Part shown: in pieces, positions 58,401 through 64,000 of the stretch
Numbering within the stretch: position 1 is the first letter of the stretch
Layout of the letters: the number at the start of each line of letters is the position of its first letter
Source: Sorghum bicolor
Lineage: Eukaryota > Streptophyta > Magnoliopsida > Poales > Poaceae
Direction: 5' to 3'
DNA length: 64,000 bases
Assembly (NCBI RefSeq): GCF_000003195.3
Contig: NC_012873.2
Span: 7,959,894 to 8,023,893, forward strand
Notes under the pieces: generated by a model
Seen by the model: the letters and a program-made list of their open reading frames with translations, nothing else
What the model was told of the DNA's origin: nothing
The model's database searches: none
Position numbers and translations under genes: made by a program

Positions 58401-59072
58401 GACATATTGGTGTTGCATTTTCAGGGTGGCACCTTCACCGTATCAAACTTGGGAGGTCCCTTTGGAATTAAACAATTCTGTGCCATCATAAATCCTCCTC
58501 AGTCAGCAATTTTGGCCATTGGTTCTGGTAATGAGTTCTAGAAGATTTCCACTTATATGCTAGCACTTCTCTGTTTCTTAAAGCCATGCTATCTTATTTT
58601 TGCTAACCTGTCTTTTAGCACTTGGACCAAGAATCATACATAATCTTGATTATAGTGCCGCTGAGTGATTAGTAATTCAGTTCTGCAAACAGGATGTTTA
58701 ACCTAAACATTAGTTGGCATGTGTTTTGTTTCTATGCTATATTTGCTACTTCAGAATGATTTAATAGCTCCTTTGTTTTGCTAGCAGTGCCTAATGTTCT
58801 TTCATGGTTAATTGCATTCTTTTGAGCAGCTGAGAAGAGGGTGATACCTGGTTCCGCTGACGGTCAGTACGAATTTGGTTCATTCATGTCAGCTACACTG
58901 AGCTGTGACCACAGGGTTATAGATGGTAAGCTTGGTCTTTGTGCAATGTCTCCATGGACTGTTGACAGGAATTAACTCTGCTGTTCCTGGAAACTATGCA
59001 GGTGCAATTGGTGCCGAATTCCTGAAAGCATTCAAGGGCTACATCGAGAACCCGACCTCAATGCTACTGTGA
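52497..59072 (+). CDS. Dihydrolipoyl acetyltransferase, E2 of the mitochondrial pyruvate dehydrogenase complex
   Basis: Eighteen exons: 52497-52532, 53363-53456, 54141-54303, 54683-54723, 55232-55287, 55385-55459, 55569-55661, 55749-55997, 56069-56141, 57382-57458, 57541-57626, 57737-57812, 57942-58009, 58099-58165, 58249-58344, 58425-58527, 58830-58925, 59002-59072; 540 codons with TGA. The N-terminus is Arg/Ser-rich with RHFSS, a mitochondrial presequence pattern. One lipoyl domain spans about 112-190 with Lys157 in [10 protein letters not shown] as the lipoylation site. An Ala/Pro/Lys linker follows, then the peripheral subunit-binding domain ([20 protein letters not shown]). The catalytic domain ends in DHRVIDG with His512 and Asp516. 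It transfers acetyl from lipoamide to CoA and forms the core of the complex. A single lipoyl domain and mitochondrial signal separate it from plastid E2. Confidence 0.95.
56907..57160. mobile_element. Stowaway-like MITE in PDC-E2 intron 9
   Basis: It begins CTCCCTCCATCCCAAATTGT and ends ACAATTTGAGATGG, with TA outside on both sides (56905-56906, 57161-57162). The arms share GTAAGTCATTCCAAGAATCTTG in inverted form. The right outer AGGGAG is missing. Confidence 0.8.
57200..57248 (-). mobile_element. 49-bp LINE or SINE tail in PDC-E2 intron 9
   Basis: It is flanked by the 18-bp direct repeat GATTGTTGCATCTTATTT (57182-57199 and 57249-57266). On the minus strand the insert ends CTGCGTGTTCGAGAAAA, an A-tailed 3' terminus. 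So it is an extremely 5'-truncated retroposon made by target-primed reverse transcription. Its tail resembles those of the LINEs at 17786 and 46321. Confidence 0.85.
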
Positions 59073-59501
59073 AGGGATGGATGACCTAACACATTTCTTG
59101 TTAAGCTGTTAAATAACCAGGCCAGCCAAAGTGGCGTTTCCAAACCAATAGCACAGAGCCGTCTTCTCTGTTTTGATATTGCCAGTGTTAAGTAGGATCA
59201 ACGTATACAGGCCTTATTGAGGTCATTTTTGGGTTTGTCCTCACGGACAATTGATGGGAATAAATATGTAAGAAGCCAACGTGGGAAGGAACTCTTTGAT
59301 TTTTCGAACATTGCGACTAGAAAAACTGTAAATTTGTTGAGGTTTTCCACAGTAAGCGTGATTTGATGCGTTGATGATATCTTGATAAGGGTCGTAGTCA
59401 TGGATTCAGTTAAGATGTTGTGATGCATGCTCGTCAGCTGCAATGTAAGCAACGTGGAAGGAAAAGGTTGGTCAGAAAGGTGCTAAATAACAGCTTCCTA
59501 A
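59073..59501 (+). other. PDC-E2 3' UTR and flank
   Basis: Sequence downstream of the stop codon with no ORF, probably containing the 3' UTR (a GT/T-rich area lies at 59210-59350). No other feature is seen. Confidence 0.5.
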
Positions 59502-59899
59502 GAGCATCTCAAGCAATCCTCTTTTTCAAACCCCCAATGAGTAAAAACTGACATTTTAGAGATTTTGTAGTTCCTGTTCTCCAAAACCTCAATGAGAATT
59601 TTTTTTTGTAGTCCCTCAAATTATAGATTCTGACACCTTTATTTATACTTCAAATAAACAGAGACCTCCCCTAATTCCACTTGGGATGGGGTTTTCTTTC
59701 TCAGGCCTCCTCCCCTAATTTGCTGGCGAGATCTCTCCTCCCCTAATCCATTTGGGATATGATTTTCTTTTTGCTGGAAAGGAGACCTTGTTCCCAATAA
59801 CTAGTTTTTATGGTTGGATTTTTCTCCTACTACTTGGGATTTTGCCCTCATTTAACTAGTTTTTAGGGTTGGATTTTTCCCCTACTACTTAGGATGCTC
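59502..59899. mobile_element. MITE with GAGCATC ends
   Basis: The left end GAGCATCTCAAGCAATCC and right end TAGGATGCTC pair over the outer bases, with TAA outside both (59499-59501, 59900-59902). The interior has internally repeated CTCCCCTAAT and TTTTTAGGGTTGGATTTTTC blocks. 398 bp, Tourist-like by target site. Confidence 0.65.
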
Positions 59900-59961
59900 T
59901 AATGGGTTTGTACCAGTAGTACCAAGTAAATGACCTCTCTATATCCCAGCAGGCTGGAGTC

Positions 59962-60421
59962 AAAATCACAACCTCGCGTGGTAACAATAAACATAAGGTG
60001 ATGAGTCAGTATTTTTTTTCTACAAACTTGGTTAAATTTAAAATAGGTTGATTCAAGACAACTTTGAAAGTTGTTTATTTCGGAACAAAGAGTGTTATAT
60101 TTGTAAGCCTGCTATTTTAACAAAATCACAACCTCGCGTGGTGACAATAAACATAAGGTGATGAGTCAGTATTTTTTTTCTACAAACTTGGTTAAATTTA
60201 AAATAGGTTGATTGAAGATAACTTTGAAAGTTGTCTATTTTGGAACAAAGAGTGTTATATTTGTAAGCCTGCTATTTTAACCAAATCACAACCTCGCGTG
60301 GTGGCAATAAACATACGGTGAAAAAAGGATATTTTTTCTATAAACTTCATTAAACTTAAAATAATTTAATTTAAGATAACTTGAAAAGTTGATTCATTTT
60401 GGGACGATTGGAGTATATTTG
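59962..60421. repeat. three-copy tandem repeat, about 160-bp period
   Basis: AAATCACAACCTCGCGTGGT starts at about 59963, 60122 and 60285. The units continue through AATAAACATAAGGTGA, ATTTTTTTTCTACAAACTTG and GAGTGTTATATTTGTAAG. Copies 1 and 2 are nearly identical; copy 3 is clearly more diverged. Confidence 0.88.
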
Positions 60422-60424
60422 TAA

Positions 60425-61143
60425 GAGCAACTCCAGCCCAAGTCTCTAAAGTAAGCCCTTAAACTTTTATTTACAGGCTATGATAAAAAAAATAAGGGCT
60501 TAAATTAAGAGCAACTCTAGCCCAAATTCCTAAATTAAGCCCTTAAACTTTTATTTACAGGCTATGATAAAAAAAGTAGGAGCTCAAATTAAGACCCAAC
60601 TCTAATGGAAAAAACAGACCAAGTCCTTATCTCACATGGGACCCACCTGTCATTGACAAATTCTACATCAACTCCACCATTTGTAATTTTTGTCTTGATT
60701 TATGGGTGGGGAGAGGAAAGTGGGTGGGACCCACTGGATAGGGGGTTCTGGATATGAGAGGCTGAAACTATAATTTGGAAAGACATGGAAAATAGGAGCC
60801 CAAATAGGAGGTGGGTTGGAGTTGTTTTGGATCAAGTCCCTAGATTTAGAATAGGGACTTATTTAGGAAGTGGACTGGAGTTGCTCTAAGACCCAACTCC
60901 AATGGAAAAAACAGACCAAGTTCTTATCTCACATGGGACCCATCTGTCATTGACAAATCCTACATCAACTCCACCATTTGTAATTCTTGTCTTGATTTAT
61001 GCGTAGAGAGAGGAAAGTAGGTGGGACCCACTAGATAGGGGTTCTAGATGTGAAGAGCTTGGGAGGGCATGAAAAATGAGAGTCCAAAGAAAAAAAAAAT
61101 GGGATGAGAGTTGATTTGTTTAGGAGGTGTACTGGAGTTGCTC
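60425..61143. mobile_element. GAGCAACTCCAG MITE with an internal tandem duplication
   Basis: The left end GAGCAACTCCAGCCCAAG is preceded by TAA. Right ends GGACTGGAGTTGCTC at 60886 and GTACTGGAGTTGCTC at 61143 are both followed by TAA. Segments are repeated inside: TTTATTTACAGGCTATGATA occurs twice near the left, and CCAACTCTAATGGAAAAAAC at 60597 recurs at about 60893. This indicates two overlapping copies or a duplication sharing one end. Confidence 0.7.
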
Positions 61144-61146
61144 TAA

Positions 61147-64000
61147 GTCTGCTATTTTAGCGTTGAGTCCTCACATGTCCCTAATCGAGCCCAACTCATT
61201 TTGTATAGTGCCATCAGCGTGGTAGATTCAGGGAAGGGGTAGCAGCTTTGTTGAAGCCAGAAGCCTTGGTGTGGACCAAGGCTCTAGAAACCTGGAAAAT
61301 TTAGTCAGTGGTAGGCATGTGCTAAATAAGTTGCATTTAGTCAGTGGTAGGCACGTGTTAAAAGTATTAGCTTTAAATAAGTTGAAACATTAATACTGAC
61401 TTGCCATTGCCAATAAGGGTTCAAACGGTCATATACGTACAGATACCTACAGATATGAATGAATAGAGTATTTCTCATATATGAACAGATACCTATGAAT
61501 GAATATCAACACCATTTATACTATATCTAACCTAAAGATTTTGTTTGTTTTAGATTGTCAGTTAAAAGTAAGGGCACCTTGAACAATAGAGTCACTTGCA
61601 AGCTCATATGATCTGAAAAAAATATATAAAAAAGTAGTGTAACATATGGAAAAATGTGTAAGTACAAACACATGAATCCTAGAGAAGTATGAAAGCTTAG
61701 TTTTTCATGAAGAGCTAGTTTATCATTCTGTCTTTATAAAACTAAACATTTTACGTGAGCTTATTTTTTCATGAAGAGCTAGTTTATCATTCTGTCTTTA
61801 TAAAATAAAACATTCTATGAGCTAGCTCTTAAAACGCCATTGGAGCTGCCCTAAGAAGCTGAAAGAAACAGTCCAATTGTTGAGCTCTCTTTCAAAAAAC
61901 TGGAAAAAACTACCTTTCAAAGAAATAAACTAAAAGTTGAAAGCATGCTGAGACGATCATTTTTCTTTTGGTGTTTGGTGTGACGAGAAGCTAAAAAGTT
62001 ATTACAAAAGCTAATGGAAGAAGCCAGAAGTCTGAAAGTCATTAGCTTTTAATAAAAAAGCCCAATAGTTTTCGACTGTTTCAATGCACGCAAGGAATCC
62101 AGACAGATAAATAAAACTCTACTCCCTTTGTCCAAAATACATTCATATTTTTCAAATATATATTTCTGCAAAAAAAATACATTTTTTGATTAATCTAATA
62201 CATTTTATAGATTTGTTAAATTTATATTATTCAAATCCTAGAGAAGCGAGAACTTATACTATTTTTGAACTGACGGAATAGCTAGCTTGAGTTTTCTTTA
62301 GATTTTTTTGTGATTAGTTTTTTTATTACATTTCAGTTTTTTTTGATTGATCAGTTCTTCCTTTGCGCATCTCATAAAAGATAAACGGATTTGCTAGGCT
62401 CGATCGATCGGCGGCCCACCAGCGCTCTTTCAACGGCTTCAGTGTGTTGTCAAAAAAAAAACAAAAGGCTTCAGTGGGCTCAAGTGTGGTTGGCAAGACA
62501 GCCGGCCCAGGTCCGACCTCTGGGCCCTGACGACGGCACGCGTTTCACGACCAAGCATGCCCACGGCGCGAGGCGCCGACGCACTCGCCGTCTGCCAGCC
62601 CCAGCCCGCCGTGTGCTTTTGCTTTGCCATGGTGGAGAAATCAGAAGGGACTGACTACACATCTCATGGAAGACTATACTGATTGTTGTCTTCCACATTT
62701 TCAACAAATCAGTGGTTGACACGTCAAATAAGACAAACAAAAGAAGAAAAGAAAAGGCAACGTATGTTCGTCACATGAAAATAGAACTCGAAGATCTAGA
62801 AGATTTCTACAGCTATAATCTTCCAGAAATAATAAAAAGAAAACGCAAGACAGCACATATCCAGCTGCCTATTCGTAATTTTACTAGACCCGTTCGCTTT
62901 GTAGCAGGTTCTCTTAGCATCCTAAAATTAAAGAGTGCTGATGCATTTGTGCATTCAAGTGATTACATCATAACAGTCAAATAAAAACAATAGAAACTCA
63001 TAATCTTTGGTAAAAAACAGTTTGCTGCCGGCATTTAAGAATCAAAATTTCTTTTGAAAGGCAGCAAACAATTAGAAGTTCAGGTAGTTTCTTGTGAGAA
63101 AAGGGCAACCAAAATAGTACTACTGAGTTGTACAGGTCCTAAGATTAAGCGAACATTGAACTTAAAACAACCATTTGTCTATTGTTCGTATATAAGTTCT
63201 CTAAAGTCATCAGGTCTGTCAATCTGTCATACTATGGTGCTTGGCTCCAAAACCTCAAATGTGTACCAGCCCACTGAACTTTGCAACTTCTGTACAACTA
63301 TACTGGCATATCATTATCTAAGTTTGAAAATGGATCCAGTAAGTGAGATTTGACAATCCTTGACAATCCACATAATAAGTTATGGGTGACAGGATAAATA
63401 GTGGGTCACCGAATAGCTCATCTCCTTATCTGAGAAGGTCTGTAAAGAGGGAGAAAGAGAGACCAGTAGCGATAGGAATCCAGACCTGAACTCAAACTCC
63501 CACGCTTAGCTTAAAACAGATCTAGCACATAAGACCCAAGACACATGCTAAACTGAACTGAAAATTGTACTTGAATCACTAAACATGTATGAGATAAGTT
63601 GAAATTGCTTCTCTAGATCATGAAATGGATATGCACATACCACAAGATTTATGTGCTACTAACCTGCTTTACCTGCACAGAACAAAAATCAAAGTGAGCT
63701 GCAGCCCCTTCTCGTAAAAATTGATGAAAAGAACATGCAGCTGGGCAGTGTCTACTATCAGGTTGCTGCTGCACTGAGCATTAGAGGAAAACATGCCAAC
63801 ATACTGAAAACGATAAGACTGAAATAAACATTGAACCTTGAAAGTGATAATTGAAACACTCAAATTCAACCTTATAAACTAACAAAAACTGAATCTGAAT
63901 CACCGAACATTCAAGGCATAATTGAATAACTGAACCTCAAACTATAAACTAACATAAACAGAAATCTAAAACACAATGCCAAATAATAAATTAAATATTT
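61147..64000. other. intergenic, no gene recognised
   Basis: Mostly AT-rich. A near-repeat containing GAAGAGCTAGTTTATCATTC lies at about 61709-61815. CTCCCTTTGTCCAAAATACATTC at 62122 looks like a decayed Stowaway end. A GC-richer patch at 62390-62640 and the 90-residue frame at 62712-62984 (basic N-terminus NKTNKRRKEKATYVRHMKIE) show no family I recognise. Parts beyond 63000 could be UTR or intron of a gene lying outside the window. Confidence 0.4.

Noticed and set aside
62712..62984. 90-codon frame with a basic N-terminus as a small gene
   Set aside because: No family signature, no supporting splice or promoter context, and AT-rich surroundings; chance occurrence is as likely.

Overview
The window is nuclear DNA of a grass, most likely a panicoid such as Sorghum. 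The evidence is GC-rich first exons, GT-AG introns, and dense Tourist-like MITEs whose ends read GGCCTTGTTTAGTT. Four host genes are supported by reading frame, splice sites and protein motifs. They are an IFRD-family protein (minus, 840-2174, one exon), a secreted GH35 beta-galactosidase (minus, 4819-8860, 17 exons, 740 aa), an ARGLU1-like Arg/Glu-rich nuclear protein (minus, 44629-49995, 4 exons, 259 aa), and the mitochondrial pyruvate dehydrogenase E2 subunit (plus, 52497-59072, 18 exons, 539 aa). All exon joins were made by eye, and the phases and total lengths close exactly.

The space between genes is mostly transposons. From 3.2 to 17.7 kb there are about a dozen copies of one MITE family, including one nested in another, plus other inverted-repeat elements. 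A 5'-truncated LINE (17786-22019, minus) has a 15-bp target-site duplication and frameshifts. From about 22-23 kb to 42638 lies an autonomous-type Helitron. Its nine-exon Rep/Pif1-helicase gene has one premature stop and is split in the last helicase exon by a young 12.7-kb Ty3/gypsy chromovirus (28876-41554, minus) with nearly identical 3-kb LTRs and a 5-bp target-site duplication. This is a clear two-level nest, Helitron then LTR element.

The right part holds the ARGLU1-like gene, whose 3.4-kb second intron contains a decayed LINE, and the E2 gene, whose introns carry a Stowaway MITE and a 49-bp LINE tail. The last 5 kb are MITEs, tandem repeats and anonymous DNA.

The least expected signals are in the chromovirus. 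It has an extra 331-residue ORF between the 5' LTR and gag with an acidic run and a collagen-like Gly-Gly-Pro tract. Its LTR has three tandem hairpins whose stems differ but still pair. It has a cluster of GGTCCA-based palindromes, a telomere-like box just downstream of the LTR TATA box, TA...CA rather than TG...CA LTR ends, and three TAG codons in the Gln-rich gag-pol linker. Separately, three LINE 3' ends in the window share a similar terminal block.
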